Source: Acidovorax sp. KKS102 | Lineage (GTDB): Bacteria; Pseudomonadota; Gammaproteobacteria; Burkholderiales; Burkholderiaceae_C | Length of the DNA: 64,000 nucleotides | Reading direction: 5' to 3' | Assembly: GCF_000302535.1 (NCBI RefSeq) | Contig: NC_018708.1 | Location: 4,774,001-4,838,000, forward strand | In this document: one piece after another, positions 20,244-29,633 of the stretch | Layout of the letters: each line of letters opens with the position of its first letter | Position numbering within the stretch: position 1 is the first letter of the stretch | The notes under the pieces: model-generated | Told to the model about the DNA's origin: nothing | What the model saw: only the letters and a program-made list of their open reading frames with translations | Database searches by the model: none | Program-made: the position numbers and the translations under genes

Positions 20244-21281
20244 TCAGGCCGTTGTGGCCAGCGCGTGCGTGCGCGTGACCACCTGCTCCAGCTTGGCCAG
20301 CGCGGCGCCCGAGGCAATCGCGGTACGTGCCTTGGCGATGCCGGATTGGATGGAGTCGGCCACATTGGCGGCGTACAGGGCCACGCCTGCGTTCAAGCAG
20401 ACGATGTCTTGCGCGGCGCCGGGCTCGCCCTTGAGTACGCCGATCAGCATCTCACGCGATTGCTCGGGCGTTTCGACCTTGAGCGCGCGGTTGCTCGCCA
20501 TCGGCAGGCCAAAGTCCTCGGGGTGGATTTCGTACTCGGTGATCTGGCCGTTTTTCAGCTCGCCCACCAGCGTGGCAGCGCCCAGGCTCACTTCGTCCAT
20601 GCCGTCGCGGCCGTACACCACCAGCGCATGCTCGGCGCCCAGGCGCTGCAGTGCGCGCACCTGGATACCGACGAGGTCGGGGTGGAACACGCCCATCAGG
20701 ATGTTGGGTGCGCCGGCCGGGTTGGTGAGCGGGCCCAGGATGTTGAAGATGGTGCGCACGCCCAGCTCCTTGCGCACGGGCGCCACATTCTTCATGGCGG
20801 GGTGGTGGTTGGGCGCGAACATGAAGCCGATGCCGACGTCGGCAATGCACTGGGCGATCTGCTCGGGCTTGAGGTTGATGTGGATACCCAGGGCTTCCAT
20901 CACATCAGCGCTGCCGCTTTTGCTCGACACGCCGCGCCCGCCATGTTTGCTGACCTTGGCGCCTGCGGCGGCGGCCACGAACATCGAGCAGGTGGAGATG
21001 TTGAAAGTGTTGGCACCGTCGCCGCCTGTTCCCACGATGTCCACCATGTGGGTCGCGTCCTTGACGTGCACCTTGGTGCTGAACTCGCGCATCACCTGCG
21101 CGGCGGCGGTGATCTCGCCGATGGTTTCCTTCTTCACACGCAGGCCGGTGATGATGGACGCCGTCATGACCGGCGAGAGTTCGCCATTCATGATGAGCCG
21201 CATCAGGTGCAGCATCTCGTCGTGGAAGATTTCGCGGTGCTCGATGGTGCGCTGCAGCGCTTCCTGGGGGGTAATGGGCAT
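20244..21281 (-). CDS. trpD: Anthranilate phosphoribosyltransferase
   Basis: TrpD joins anthranilate to phosphoribosyl pyrophosphate. The 345 residues show the type III phosphoribosyltransferase motifs [18 protein letters not shown] (PRPP-binding), [34 protein letters not shown] and [14 protein letters not shown]. The ATG at 21281 has AGGAGA at the right distance. It lies 17 bases after the LysE-type gene and is monofunctional. Confidence 0.96.
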   Translation of the reverse strand: MPITPQEALQRTIEHREIFHDEMLHLMRLIMNGELSPVMTASIITGLRVKKETIGEITAAAQVMREFSTKVHVKDATHMVDIVGTGGDGANTFNISTCSMFVAAAAGAKVSKHGGRGVSSKSGSADVMEALGIHINLKPEQIAQCIADVGIGFMFAPNHHPAMKNVAPVRKELGVRTIFNILGPLTNPAGAPNILMGVFHPDLVGIQVRALQRLGAEHALVVYGRDGMDEVSLGAATLVGELKNGQITEYEIHPEDFGLPMASNRALKVETPEQSREMLIGVLKGEPGAAQDIVCLNAGVALYAANVADSIQSGIAKARTAIASGAALAKLEQVVTRTHALATTA

Positions 21282-21298
21282 GGAATGTCTCCTGGTAT

Positions 21299-21970
21299 TT
21301 ATGCAGAGGGCTGGTCCGTGAAGGCCAGCTTGAGCCCGAAGCCGATGAACATGGCACCCGCCACGCGGTCCAGCCAGTGCATGCCGCGCTGGATCACCCC
21401 GGCGCGGCGCGCCATCCACGACGCGGCCAGCGCCCAGCCCACGTTGACGGGGATGGCGTTGACGTTGAACAGCACGCCCAGCAGCACAAAGGCCAGCGCC
21501 TTGTTGTCCGCACCCGGCGCGATGAACTGCGGCACAAAGGCCAGGAAGAAGATCGCGACCTTGGGGTTGAGCACATTGGTCCAGAAGCCACCGAGGAACA
21601 CTTTGCGGAGCGGCGTGTGCTGCGCAGGGGCCGCCTGGGCTGCCGCCAGCGCTGCGCTGTTGCTACCGTCTGCGGAAGGCTTGGACAGCAGCATGCGCAC
21701 ACCCATCCACATCAGGTACGCGGCACCGATCCACTTGAGCACGGTAAACGCGGTGGCCGATGCGGCCAGCAATGCGCCCACGCCCACGGCGGCGGCAAAG
21801 ATGTGTACAAAGCACCCGGCCGTGATGCCCAGCCCCGCCACGATGCCCGCGCGCGTGCCGGACTTGAGCGCGTTGGTCACGATGTAGAGCACATCAGGCC
21901 CGGGCGTGAGGTTGAGCAACCAGCCTGCGGCGATGAACATCACCAGCTGGTGGGCGTCGATGAAGTTCAT
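21299..21970 (-). CDS. LysE/RhtB-family amino-acid exporter embedded in the trp operon
   Basis: The 223-residue membrane protein has the LysE/RhtB signature: [77 protein letters not shown], with about six helices. Family members export amino acids or homoserine lactones. The ATG at 21970 overlaps the trpG stop (ATGA), and trpD follows, so it is translationally integrated into tryptophan biosynthesis. Export of tryptophan or an aromatic intermediate is a reasonable inference but unproven. Confidence 0.85.
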   Translation of the reverse strand: MNFIDAHQLVMFIAAGWLLNLTPGPDVLYIVTNALKSGTRAGIVAGLGITAGCFVHIFAAAVGVGALLAASATAFTVLKWIGAAYLMWMGVRMLLSKPSADGSNSAALAAAQAAPAQHTPLRKVFLGGFWTNVLNPKVAIFFLAFVPQFIAPGADNKALAFVLLGVLFNVNAIPVNVGWALAASWMARRAGVIQRGMHWLDRVAGAMFIGFGLKLAFTDQPSA

Positions 21971-22557
21971 GCGCGCTGCTCCAGAAAGTTCTTCAGCATG
22001 GCGTGGCCATGTTCGGTGAGGATGCTTTCGGGGTGGAACTGCACGCCTTCGATGGGCAGGGTCTTGTGGCGCACACCCATGATCTCGCCGTCGTCGGTCC
22101 AGGCCGTCACCTCCAGCACATCGGGACAAGAGGCGCGCTCAATGGCGAGCGAGTGGTAGCGGTTGACCGTGAACTTTTCGGGCAAGCCCGCAAACACGCC
22201 CTTTTGCGTGGTGGTGATAACACTGGTTTTTCCGTGCATCAACTCCTGCGCGCGGACGACGGTGCCGCCGAAAGCCGCACCGATGGCCTGGTGGCCCAGG
22301 CACACGCCCAGGATGGGCAGCTTGCCGGCAAAGTGCTGGATTGCAGCGACCGAGATGCCTGCCTCGGCGGGGGAACAGGGACCGGGCGAAATCACCAGGC
22401 GATCGAGCTGACCTGCATTCAGGCGCGCATCGATCTCGGCCACTGTGATCTCGTCGTTGCGGAACACCTCCACCTCGGCGCCCAGTTCACCAAAGTACTG
22501 GACGATGTTGTAAGTGAAGCTGTCGTAGTTATCGACCATCAAGAGTTTTGTTGTCAT
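21967..22557 (-). CDS. trpG: Anthranilate synthase glutaminase subunit
   Basis: TrpG releases ammonia from glutamine for TrpE. The 196-residue class I amidotransferase has the oxyanion loop [13 protein letters not shown], the nucleophile Cys in [12 protein letters not shown], and the His/Glu pair in [35 protein letters not shown] is the standard N-terminus. It overlaps both neighbours by four bases. In many bacteria this subunit also serves 4-amino-4-deoxychorismate synthase. Confidence 0.96.
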   Translation of the reverse strand: MTTKLLMVDNYDSFTYNIVQYFGELGAEVEVFRNDEITVAEIDARLNAGQLDRLVISPGPCSPAEAGISVAAIQHFAGKLPILGVCLGHQAIGAAFGGTVVRAQELMHGKTSVITTTQKGVFAGLPEKFTVNRYHSLAIERASCPDVLEVTAWTDDGEIMGVRHKTLPIEGVQFHPESILTEHGHAMLKNFLEQRA

Positions 22558-22901
22558 GCGGCGCTCCCGGCCAAGGCGGGCTCGCGCAGACGGGCGAACT
22601 CGCGGTGTTCATAGGCAATGCAGGCTTCCATGAGGCTGCGGTAGATGGCTTCGATCACGTCGGCGTCGCCGCCTTCGGCCGTTGCACGCTCGCGCACGCG
22701 GGCCACGATGGCTTCGATGCGCGCTTCATCGCGCACCTGCTCTGCGCCTTGCTTGATGCCGGCAGCCTGGGTCATGTAGCCCACGCGCTCCACCAGCAGG
22801 GGCACCAGCACGTCGTCCAGCGTGTTCACTTCGCGGCGCACGTCCTGCATGGTGGTGCAGGGTTTGACCTTCTCGATGGCTTGGGGGGTGCGGGTCGTCA
22901 T
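22554..22901 (-). CDS. Monofunctional chorismate mutase, AroQ class
   Basis: The 115-residue, all-helical product resembles AroQ/PchB-type chorismate mutases: [20 protein letters not shown] with the active-site Arg, [15 protein letters not shown], and [18 protein letters not shown]. It would convert chorismate to prephenate, the competing branch to phenylalanine and tyrosine. Finding it between trpE and trpG with four-base ATGA overlaps on both sides ties flux into both aromatic branches to one message. The ATG at 22901 excludes 23 unrelated residues. Confidence 0.88.
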   Translation of the reverse strand: MTTRTPQAIEKVKPCTTMQDVRREVNTLDDVLVPLLVERVGYMTQAAGIKQGAEQVRDEARIEAIVARVRERATAEGGDADVIEAIYRSLMEACIAYEHREFARLREPALAGSAA

Positions 22902-24397
22902 TCCAGCCCCTCCTCGACCAACTCTGCAGCGCGCAGCAGTGCGCGGGCCTTGTGCTCGGTTTCTTTCCACTCCAGCTCGGGCACCGAATCGGCCACCACA
23001 CCAGCCGCCGCCTGCACATAGAGCGTGCCGTTCTTGATGATGCCGGTGCGAATGGCAATGGCCACGTCCATGTCGCCTGCGTAGCTCAGGTAGCCACAGG
23101 CGCCGCCGTACAGGCCGCGCTTGGTGGGTTCGAGCTGGTCGATGAGTTCCATGGCGTGCACCTTGGGTGCGCCGGTCAGCGTGCCCGCAGGGAAGGTGGC
23201 CTTGAGCACGTCCATGCTGGTCATGCCGTCGTGCAGGATGCCTTCCACGTTGCTCACGATGTGCATCACATGGCTGTAGCGCTCCACCGCAAAGGCCTCG
23301 GTCACCTTCACGGTGCCTGTCTTGGCGATGCGGCCGATGTCGTTGCGCGCCAGGTCGATGAGCATCACGTGCTCGGCGCGCTCCTTGGGGTCGTTGATGA
23401 GCTCGACCTCGGTGGCCTTGTCCTTCTCGGGCGTGGCGCCGCGTGGGCGGGTGCCGGCCAAGGGGCGGATGGTGACCTTGGTGCCTTCGTCGGTCTTTTC
23501 CTGGCGCACCAGGATCTCGGGGCTAGCGCCCACCACGTGGAAGTCACCAAAGTCGTAGAAGTACATGTACGGCGATGGGTTCAGCGAACGCAGCGCGCGG
23601 TACAGCGACAGGGGCGACTCGGTGTAACGCTTGTGGATGCGCTGGCCCACCTGCACCTGCATGAAGTCACCGGCGGCGATCAGCTCCTTGGCGCGGTGCA
23701 CGGCAGCCAGGTAATCGGCCTTGGCAAAGTCGCGCTGGGCGGGGTGGCTTTCGGTGGCCTTGACCACCGGGGCGCTCACCGAATACTTGAGCTGCTCTTT
23801 CAGTTCACGCAGGCGTTTTTTGGCGCGGGTGTAGGCCTCGGGCTGGGCCGGGTCGGCGTAGACGATGAGGTAGAGCTTGCCCGAGAGGTTGTCGATGACC
23901 GCCAGCTCCTCACACTGCAGCAGCAGGATGTCGGGGCAACCCAGGGTGTCGGGCGGGCAAGTGGTTTCGAGCTTTTTCTCGATGTAGCGCACCGCGTCGT
24001 AGCCAAAGTAACCCGCCAGGCCGCCGCAAAAGCGCGGCAGGCCGGGGCGCAGGGCCACCTTGAAGCGCTTTTGGTACTCCGCAATGAAATCCAGCGGGTT
24101 GCCCGCAGCGGTCTCCACCACCTGGCCATCGGTCACCACCTCGGTCTTGGCCTGGTCACCGAAACCGCAGGCACGCAACAGAGTGCGGGCGGGCAGGCCG
24201 ATGAAGCTGTAACGCCCGAAGCGCTCGCCGCCCACCACCGATTCGAGCAGAAAGCTATGCTTGCCGCCGTCTTTGGTATGCGCCAGCTTCAAATAGAGCG
24301 AGAGCGGGGTTTCCAGGTCCGCAAAGGCCTCTGCCATGAGCGGAATGCGGTTGTAGCCTTCGCTGGCCAGGCTTTTGAATTCAAGTTCTGTGATCAC
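22898..24397 (-). CDS. trpE: Anthranilate synthase component I
   Basis: TrpE makes anthranilate from chorismate using ammonia from TrpG. The 499-residue protein has the N-terminal feedback domain (TPLSLYLKLA, HSFLLESVVGGERFGRYSFIG, containing the LLES motif linked to tryptophan inhibition) and the chorismate-binding core (IRPLAGTRPRG, DLARNDIGRIAKTGTV, FPAGTLTGAPKVHAMELID, YGGACGYLSYAGDMD). I chose GTG 24397 because the conserved VITELEFKSL begins there and GGGAG lies about nine bases upstream; the open frame runs 35 residues further without homology. A leader peptide gene lies upstream. Confidence 0.96.
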   Translation of the reverse strand: MITELEFKSLASEGYNRIPLMAEAFADLETPLSLYLKLAHTKDGGKHSFLLESVVGGERFGRYSFIGLPARTLLRACGFGDQAKTEVVTDGQVVETAAGNPLDFIAEYQKRFKVALRPGLPRFCGGLAGYFGYDAVRYIEKKLETTCPPDTLGCPDILLLQCEELAVIDNLSGKLYLIVYADPAQPEAYTRAKKRLRELKEQLKYSVSAPVVKATESHPAQRDFAKADYLAAVHRAKELIAAGDFMQVQVGQRIHKRYTESPLSLYRALRSLNPSPYMYFYDFGDFHVVGASPEILVRQEKTDEGTKVTIRPLAGTRPRGATPEKDKATEVELINDPKERAEHVMLIDLARNDIGRIAKTGTVKVTEAFAVERYSHVMHIVSNVEGILHDGMTSMDVLKATFPAGTLTGAPKVHAMELIDQLEPTKRGLYGGACGYLSYAGDMDVAIAIRTGIIKNGTLYVQAAAGVVADSVPELEWKETEHKARALLRAAELVEEGLE

Positions 24398-24526
24398 GGG
24401 GAGGGCTCCCAGCTGTCGCAGCGCGTGTCCCTGTGCATGAAAGCGGGGCGCTACGGTCCATTCAATCGGCCTCACCGCATCGGGGTGGGGCCACGGGTGC
24501 ACGCTGGGGCGATTGCCCAGGTGCCA

Positions 24527-24610
24527 TCAGGCGTTCAAAGCGACAGGCTGACGCCAGGGCCAGGCTCCCCGGTCGCTGCAACCTGTGATGAACACGTGGT
24601 GAATGAACAT
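24527..24610 (-). CDS. trpL: Probable trp operon leader peptide
   Basis: A 27-codon frame begins at ATG 24610, about 210 bases before trpE, and contains Trp-Pro-Trp at residues 17-19 (AWPWR) from TGG CCC TGG, ending in TGA at 24527-24529. Two nearly adjacent Trp codons in a short frame upstream of trpE are what ribosome-mediated attenuation needs. Downstream, CTGGG and CCCAG flank a short loop at about 24505-24521, and other GC-rich pairings are possible. I could not find a T-tract terminator, so the attenuation mechanism remains inferred. Confidence 0.55.
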   Translation of the reverse strand: MFIHHVFITGCSDRGAWPWRQPVALNA

Positions 24611-24617
24611 GGGCCAA

Positions 24618-24623
24618 AGTGTA
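24618..24623 (-). promoter_or_regulatory. Candidate -10 element of the trp operon
   Basis: TACACT on the minus strand lies seven bases before the ATG of the leader peptide, inside TTTGCTACACTTTGG. If used, the transcript would begin at or next to the leader ATG. No convincing -35 hexamer was seen. Confidence 0.4.
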
Positions 24624-24756
24624 GCAAAGCTTTTTTGGCGGGCCGATTTGACCGACCCACCGCGAGATCGCACAACCGCTCGAAAACCCTGTTGCGGCCC
24701 GAAGGGAGCGCTGCAACAATTTGAAACGAACGACCGTTCTTTTTTAGGAGCTGCGC

Positions 24757-25356
24757 ATGAAATTCCTGACGCGATGCGCTGTGATGGCGGGAGCTTGCCT
24801 GTTGGCAGCCAGTGCCATTGCCCAGCCCATTACCGTGGCCGACGTGAAATACGAAGAAACCGCCAGCCTGAGCGGCAGCACCCTGCAGCTCAACGGCGCA
24901 GGGGTGCGCTACAAGGCGGTGTTCAAGGTATACACGGCAGGGCTTTATCTCGAAAAGAAAGCCGGCACACCCGCCGACGTCATGGCCCAGAAGGGCCCCA
25001 AGCGCATGAGCATCACCATGCTGCGCGACATCGACTCCACCGAGCTGGGCAAGCTGTTCTCGCGCGGCATGGAGGACAACATGGACCGCGCGGCATTTTC
25101 CAAGCTCATTCCTGGCGTGCTCCGCATGAGCCAGATCTTCTCGGACCACAAGAAGCTGGTGGCGGGAGACCAGTTCCAGATCGACTGGATTCCGGGTACC
25201 GGCACCATCATCACCGTCAAGGGCAAGCCGCAGGGAGAGCCCTTCAAGGAACCCGAGTTCTTCAACGCGTTGCTGGGTATCTGGCTGGGCAATGCGCCAG
25301 CGGACTGGAAGCTCAAGGACGCGTTGCTGGGCAAGACTGCCCAGTCATCGTCCTAG
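24757..25356 (+). CDS. Chalcone-isomerase-like periplasmic protein
   Basis: The 199-residue protein has a cleavable signal peptide (ACLLAASAIAQP) and a single chalcone-isomerase-like domain: KYEETASLSGSTLQLNGAGV, YKAVFKVYTAGLYLEKKA, MLRDIDSTELGKLFSRGM, FQIDWIPGTGTIITVKGKP, and C-terminal FFNALLGIWLGNAPAD. Bacterial members are not flavonoid enzymes and their role is unclear; ligand binding, perhaps of fatty acids, is possible. TAGGAG precedes the ATG by seven bases. It diverges from the trp operon and is followed by a possible hairpin at 25395-25412. Confidence 0.85.
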   Translation: MKFLTRCAVMAGACLLAASAIAQPITVADVKYEETASLSGSTLQLNGAGVRYKAVFKVYTAGLYLEKKAGTPADVMAQKGPKRMSITMLRDIDSTELGKLFSRGMEDNMDRAAFSKLIPGVLRMSQIFSDHKKLVAGDQFQIDWIPGTGTIITVKGKPQGEPFKEPEFFNALLGIWLGNAPADWKLKDALLGKTAQSSS

Positions 25357-25394
25357 TTGTCCTAGGGCAAACACCCACGCCCTCCCGGCAAAGG

Positions 25395-25412
25395 CTGTCG
25401 CGCGCCCGACAG
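25395..25412 (+). other. Hairpin downstream of the chalcone-isomerase-like gene
   Basis: CTGTCG and CGACAG flank a six-base loop, 38 bases after the stop. No T-tract follows, so it is at best a weak terminator. The rest of the 279-bp interval up to the chemoreceptor gene holds TTGACA at 25485-25490 but no matching -10, and no sigma-28-type promoter that I could recognise. Confidence 0.35.
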
Positions 25413-25635
25413 ACGCGCCCCCTACCCGGGAGTAGCCTGTGCCTCAGTCCCCGCCCCAGCCATTGCCCAACCTTTCCAGCCCTTTTTGACAACGCGACAA
25501 CCGGCCTCCCGCTGCGTACACCCGCAGCGCCCGAGGCCACGGCCTGAACCGAGCTTTGTGCGCTATCCGCGCCCCGCAACGAGCCGTCTGTAACGCCCCT
25601 TCTGCCCCCAGCCCCCTTACGCGCCAGACACCACC

Positions 25636-27285
25636 ATGAAACTCAGCAACCTTTCCGTCGGCTTGCGCCTGAGCGCATCCTTCGGCGCCATCTTGCTCAT
25701 CACAGCCCTCATCGCGGCCACCGGAATGTGGCGCATCGCCAGCCTGCAAAGTGCCAGTGAGCGCGTCGCCACGCAGGAGATCGAGCAGCAAACCCTGGTG
25801 GAAGACTGGGCGTCGGACATCCGCCTGAACTGGGTGCGTACCGAGGCCTTCCTCAAGGCCATTGACCGCGACTACATGGACAAGCTCACCGCCGACACGC
25901 AGGCGACGGCCAAGGGCATGGAAGCCAAGGTCAAGCGCATCGAGGCGTTGGTGCAAGGCGACAAGGCCAAGGGCCTTTTGGCTGCCATTGCCACGGCCCG
26001 TCAGGCCTACAACGACAAGCTCAACGAAATCCGGGAACTGCACCGCGGCGGTGAGCCCAACGTGCCCGCCCTGGTGGACAAGGACTTGCGCCCGCTGGCC
26101 GACAAGTACCTCCAGTCCCTCGACGACCTGCGCAAGACCATGGCCGCCCAGCTGGCCGAAAGCCAGGCCGACACCTCCACCCTGGCCAAGGCCAGCCAGG
26201 TGCTGCTGGGTGTGGGCACGCTGGTGGCCGTTGCGCTGGGCGCGCTGATGGGTCTGACGGTCACGCGCTCCATCGTCCGCCCCTTGCAGCAAGGCCAGCA
26301 AGCCGCCGAAAGCATTGCCGATGGCGACCTGACCCACCCCATCACCGCCAGTGGCAACGATGAAACCGGCCAGCTGCTACAGGCGTTGTCGACCATGCAA
26401 TCACGCCTGGCAACCATCGTGGGCAACGTGCGCTACAGCGCCGAGGGCGTGGCCACGGCCAGTGCCGAGATTGCATCGGGCAACAACGACCTGAGTGCCC
26501 GCACCGAACAGCAGGCCAGCGCACTGGAAGAAACCGCCGCCTCCATGGAAGAGCTGGGCTCCACCGTGCGCCAGAACGCCGATAACGCCCGCACCGCCAA
26601 CCAGCTGGCCATGAGCGCATCCACCGTCGCCCAGCAGGGCGGCGACGTGGTGGCCGAGGTAGTAGACACCATGAAGGGCATCAACGACAGCAGCCGCAAG
26701 ATCGCCGACATCATCAGCGTGATCGACGGGATCGCCTTCCAGACCAACATCCTGGCGCTGAACGCAGCCGTAGAAGCGGCGCGTGCCGGCGAGCAGGGCC
26801 GGGGCTTTGCGGTGGTGGCGGGCGAAGTACGCAGCTTGGCCCAGCGCAGCGCCGAAGCCGCCAAGGAGATCAAGGGCCTGATTGGCACCAGCGTGGAACG
26901 CGTGGAGCGTGGCACGGCCCTGGTGGACAAGGCTGGCGCCACCATGACCGAGGTGGTCAGCGCCATCCGCCGCGTGACTGACATCATGGGCGAAATCAGC
27001 GCCGCCAGCAGCGAACAGAGCCAGGGCGTCTCGCAAGTCGGCGAAGCCATCACGCAGATGGACCAGGCCACGCAGCAAAACGCCGCCTTGGTGGAACAAA
27101 GCGCCGCAGCTGCCGACAGCCTCAAAACCCAGGCCGGCCAGCTGGTGGATGCCGTGGCGGTGTTCCGCCTTTCGGACAACGCCACGCGCCACAACAGCTC
27201 CGCGCCCGCCCCAGTGCGCAGCAGTGCCCCCACAGCGTCGCGTCTGGACTACCGCAACGTGGCGCCGCGCCAGCTGACCGCCTGA
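25636..27285 (+). CDS. Methyl-accepting chemotaxis protein
   Basis: The 549-residue receptor has a first membrane helix (residues about 8-32, [16 protein letters not shown]), a periplasmic four-helix-bundle-type sensor domain to about residue 190, a second helix ([19 protein letters not shown]), a HAMP domain ([23 protein letters not shown]), and the cytoplasmic signalling hairpin with the tip sequence [20 protein letters not shown]. Methylation helices carry [20 protein letters not shown]. No C-terminal NWETF-type pentapeptide is present (it ends APRQLTA). The ligand is unknown. Confidence 0.93.
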   Translation: MKLSNLSVGLRLSASFGAILLITALIAATGMWRIASLQSASERVATQEIEQQTLVEDWASDIRLNWVRTEAFLKAIDRDYMDKLTADTQATAKGMEAKVKRIEALVQGDKAKGLLAAIATARQAYNDKLNEIRELHRGGEPNVPALVDKDLRPLADKYLQSLDDLRKTMAAQLAESQADTSTLAKASQVLLGVGTLVAVALGALMGLTVTRSIVRPLQQGQQAAESIADGDLTHPITASGNDETGQLLQALSTMQSRLATIVGNVRYSAEGVATASAEIASGNNDLSARTEQQASALEETAASMEELGSTVRQNADNARTANQLAMSASTVAQQGGDVVAEVVDTMKGINDSSRKIADIISVIDGIAFQTNILALNAAVEAARAGEQGRGFAVVAGEVRSLAQRSAEAAKEIKGLIGTSVERVERGTALVDKAGATMTEVVSAIRRVTDIMGEISAASSEQSQGVSQVGEAITQMDQATQQNAALVEQSAAAADSLKTQAGQLVDAVAVFRLSDNATRHNSSAPAPVRSSAPTASRLDYRNVAPRQLTA

Positions 27286-27317
27286 ACGCCAGCGCCCCGC
27301 GGACCGAACCGGCAGGC

Positions 27318-28028
27318 TCAGGTCAGCTGGGCCAGCGAATCCACAAAACCATCGGCATCCACGGCCCGCACGGGCTGGCCGTGGTTGTAGCCGTAGGTGA
27401 CCAGCACCACCGGGCAGCCGGCAGCCCGCGCGGCCTGCGCATCGTTGCTGGAGTCGCCCACCATGAGCGTGCGCGCGGGGTCGGTACCCAAGGCTTCGCA
27501 GGTCTTGAGCAATGGCAACGGGTCGGGCTTCTTGCGCTCGAACGAGTCGCCACCGAAGACCTTCTCGAAATACCCATCCAGGCCCTTGGACTGCAGCAGG
27601 GGCAGCGCAAAGTCCTGGGGCTTGTTGGTCAGGCACGCCAGCCGCAGGCCACGGGCTTGCAAAGCCTGCAGCCCCGCCTTCACACCGTCATAGACCCCCG
27701 CGTACTGGCCATTGATGGCGAGGTAGTGGCGCTGGTAGCTGGCCCATGCCGACGGATAGAGCGCTTCAATTTCCGTAGCAATAGAGGCTTGATTGACCTG
27801 CGCCAGGACGTGATGCAGCACTGAGCGCAACAGATGCTCCGACCCCTTGCCCACCATGTGCTCGATCGTCTGGGCTGCAATCGACGGCAGCTCCAGCTCA
27901 CGCAGCATGCGGTTCAGGGCCTCGTTGAAATCACCCATGGTGTCCACCATGGTTCCGTCCAGGTCGATGATGGCGGCGTCCACACGGGTGAGCAAGATGG
28001 ACAGCGAAGGCGTAACGGCAGCGGGCAT
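27318..28028 (-). CDS. gph: Phosphoglycolate phosphatase, HAD family
   Basis: Gph hydrolyses 2-phosphoglycolate, a product of oxidative DNA repair. The 236-residue HAD protein has motif I IIDLDGTMVDT, motif II ACLTNKP, Lys in FERKKPDP, and motif III MVGDSSNDAQAARAAG. The alpha-helical cap lies between residues about 30 and 100. ATG 28028 places motif I about 20 residues from the start, as usual; the frame is open for 17 more residues. In relatives gph commonly sits beside rpe and trpE. Here rpe lies 7 kb away, across an inserted block. Confidence 0.9.
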   Translation of the reverse strand: MPAAVTPSLSILLTRVDAAIIDLDGTMVDTMGDFNEALNRMLRELELPSIAAQTIEHMVGKGSEHLLRSVLHHVLAQVNQASIATEIEALYPSAWASYQRHYLAINGQYAGVYDGVKAGLQALQARGLRLACLTNKPQDFALPLLQSKGLDGYFEKVFGGDSFERKKPDPLPLLKTCEALGTDPARTLMVGDSSNDAQAARAAGCPVVLVTYGYNHGQPVRAVDADGFVDSLAQLT

Positions 28029-28106
28029 GAAGCAGGCATTCAGTGAAAAAGACGGGGCCAAGTTTACGGACCCCGCCAAATCCTCCCCCGACCTAGCTTG
28101 CTTCGT

Positions 28107-29633
28107 TCAACGCAAGCTCAGCGTTTCGCGCTTCCATGCTGGGTCTTGCCAGCGCTGGAACAGGGGCAGCGCGGCAACATCGCCGGTCACGCGCTCCGTG
28201 GTCAGGCCCTCCAGCCGCACCACTTCAAAGCTCTTGCGGTAGCGGCCCTGGCCCCGGGCTTCGCGGGCCACCAGCATTTGCTGGCCGCCGGGTACCCAGC
28301 CCGCCCATTCGGCCACGCCGGTCTCGGGGGTGGCGGCGGCGGGGGGCAACACATCGGCCAGCCAGCCGCCTTGCGTTTTGCGCAGCACCCACAGCTCGCG
28401 CCAGCCTTCCATGGGTTGTACCGCCAGGGCCACGGCCGTGCCTTCGCGGTTGGTGCTGGCCGATGCGGCCCATACCACGCCGTAGGTGCAGCGGCGCAGT
28501 AGCGGGGCCTTGGCGCTGTGTTGCGCGTCCACCAGCAGCACGCAGGTTTCGCCAGGGGCACCGGGTTCGGTCAGCAGTGTGGGGCGGTTGCCCGTAGCCG
28601 CCACCGGGGCCGCAGCAGGCACCAAGGCCCAGCGCACAGCACTCACGCGCATGGCGGCGTCGTTGTAGGCGGCCTGGTCTTCGTCGGGCAGTTCGGCCTT
28701 ACTCACGCCGCTGAGTTCCGTCAATGCACGGGCCGCGGCAGCGGCCACTGCTGGATCGGCAGCGTTCTTGCGCGCCTGCTGAAAAGCCGCAGCGCCCCAC
28801 ACGCTGGCGCGGCGCATTTGCACGCGGTTGCGCAGGTAGCCGGGCAGATTGGCCACGTCCACGCGCTCCAGCACGTCAGCCTGCCAGGTGGTGACCTTGG
28901 CGCGCTCATGCGCAGGCAGGTCGGGGTTGATGCACTCGGGGCGGGTCAGCGCCAGGGCGGCGCGGGCGCGCTGCTCGGCATCGGCCACGGGCATGGCCAG
29001 CAGGCGGCGAAAGGCCTCGCCCTCGTAGCAGACCTGCATACGGCCTTCAACCTCGTAGGTGGCAAAGCGCACGCCGTAGCCATTGGCCACATCCAGGTGC
29101 GCCGACAGCGTGGCGCCTGACGCCTTGCCCGGCACGGCCACCGAGGCACGGCGGGCCAGCCGGTCGGCAAAAGTGCCCAGCGCATCAAAGGCCTGCGCGC
29201 CCTCCTCACCGGCCAGGGCCTTGGCGGGCGCGGCTTGCAGGTAGGCGGCAGTGAGGCCAATGCCCAGCGCCTCGGCGCCCGGCGTGTCTTGCACAAAGCG
29301 CATGACGGCCAGCAGCGCGGGGCCTTCGGCCTCGGTCAGGGCCACGCGGCGCACATCGCTGGCGCGGATGAAGCCACCGCGCTCGCGCTTGTGGTCCCAC
29401 ACCTGCAGGTAGTCGAGGCGCTCGCCGCGCACTTCCAGCACTTCGCCCTGCCACAGGCTGGCCTGCTGCTGGGCGCCGTCGCGCGGGGCTGCGCGCAGGC
29501 TGGCCTGGTCTTGCACCACGATGGCGCTGCCCTGGGCGCTGGGCGATGGCTGGGGAGCGGCCTCGGCCGCCACGGTCACTGCGGCGCTGGCGACGGCTGC
29601 CAGCAAGGTAGCGAGGGTGGCGTTCATGTTCAC
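28107..29633 (-). CDS. Secreted protein with an N-terminal SH3-like domain
   Basis: The 508-residue product has a signal peptide (LATLLAAVASAAVTVAAEAAP) and then an SH3b-like segment (VVQDQASLRAAPRDGAQQQA, WQGEVLEVRGE, LQVWDHKRERGGFIRASDV). The remaining 400 residues are unrecognised and include scattered cysteines (MQVCYEG, RPECINP, ETCVLLV, RRCTYG). A GTG start at 29633 overlaps the SPFH stop by four bases; ATG 29627 is an alternative. SH3b domains often bind peptidoglycan or proteins, so an envelope role alongside the SPFH protein is likely but not shown. Confidence 0.7.
   Translation of the reverse strand: MNMNATLATLLAAVASAAVTVAAEAAPQPSPSAQGSAIVVQDQASLRAAPRDGAQQQASLWQGEVLEVRGERLDYLQVWDHKRERGGFIRASDVRRVALTEAEGPALLAVMRFVQDTPGAEALGIGLTAAYLQAAPAKALAGEEGAQAFDALGTFADRLARRASVAVPGKASGATLSAHLDVANGYGVRFATYEVEGRMQVCYEGEAFRRLLAMPVADAEQRARAALALTRPECINPDLPAHERAKVTTWQADVLERVDVANLPGYLRNRVQMRRASVWGAAAFQQARKNAADPAVAAAAARALTELSGVSKAELPDEDQAAYNDAAMRVSAVRWALVPAAAPVAATGNRPTLLTEPGAPGETCVLLVDAQHSAKAPLLRRCTYGVVWAASASTNREGTAVALAVQPMEGWRELWVLRKTQGGWLADVLPPAAATPETGVAEWAGWVPGGQQMLVAREARGQGRYRKSFEVVRLEGLTTERVTGDVAALPLFQRWQDPAWKRETLSLR

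Noticed and set aside
24398..24526. Intrinsic terminator for trp attenuation
   Set aside because: GC-rich pairings exist but I found no run of T residues on the minus strand, so a classical terminator cannot be claimed.
27762..27800. Possible eighth 58-bp repeat copy inside gph
   Set aside because: TTGCTA and GAAGCGCT are present on the minus strand, but the spacing and the second half do not match the family; similarity ends after about 20 bases.
28095..28118. AGCTTGC/GCAAGCT inverted repeat at the end of the SH3-like gene
   Set aside because: It is a 7-bp stem that overlaps the last codons with no T-tract; it may reduce read-through but I cannot support a terminator call.
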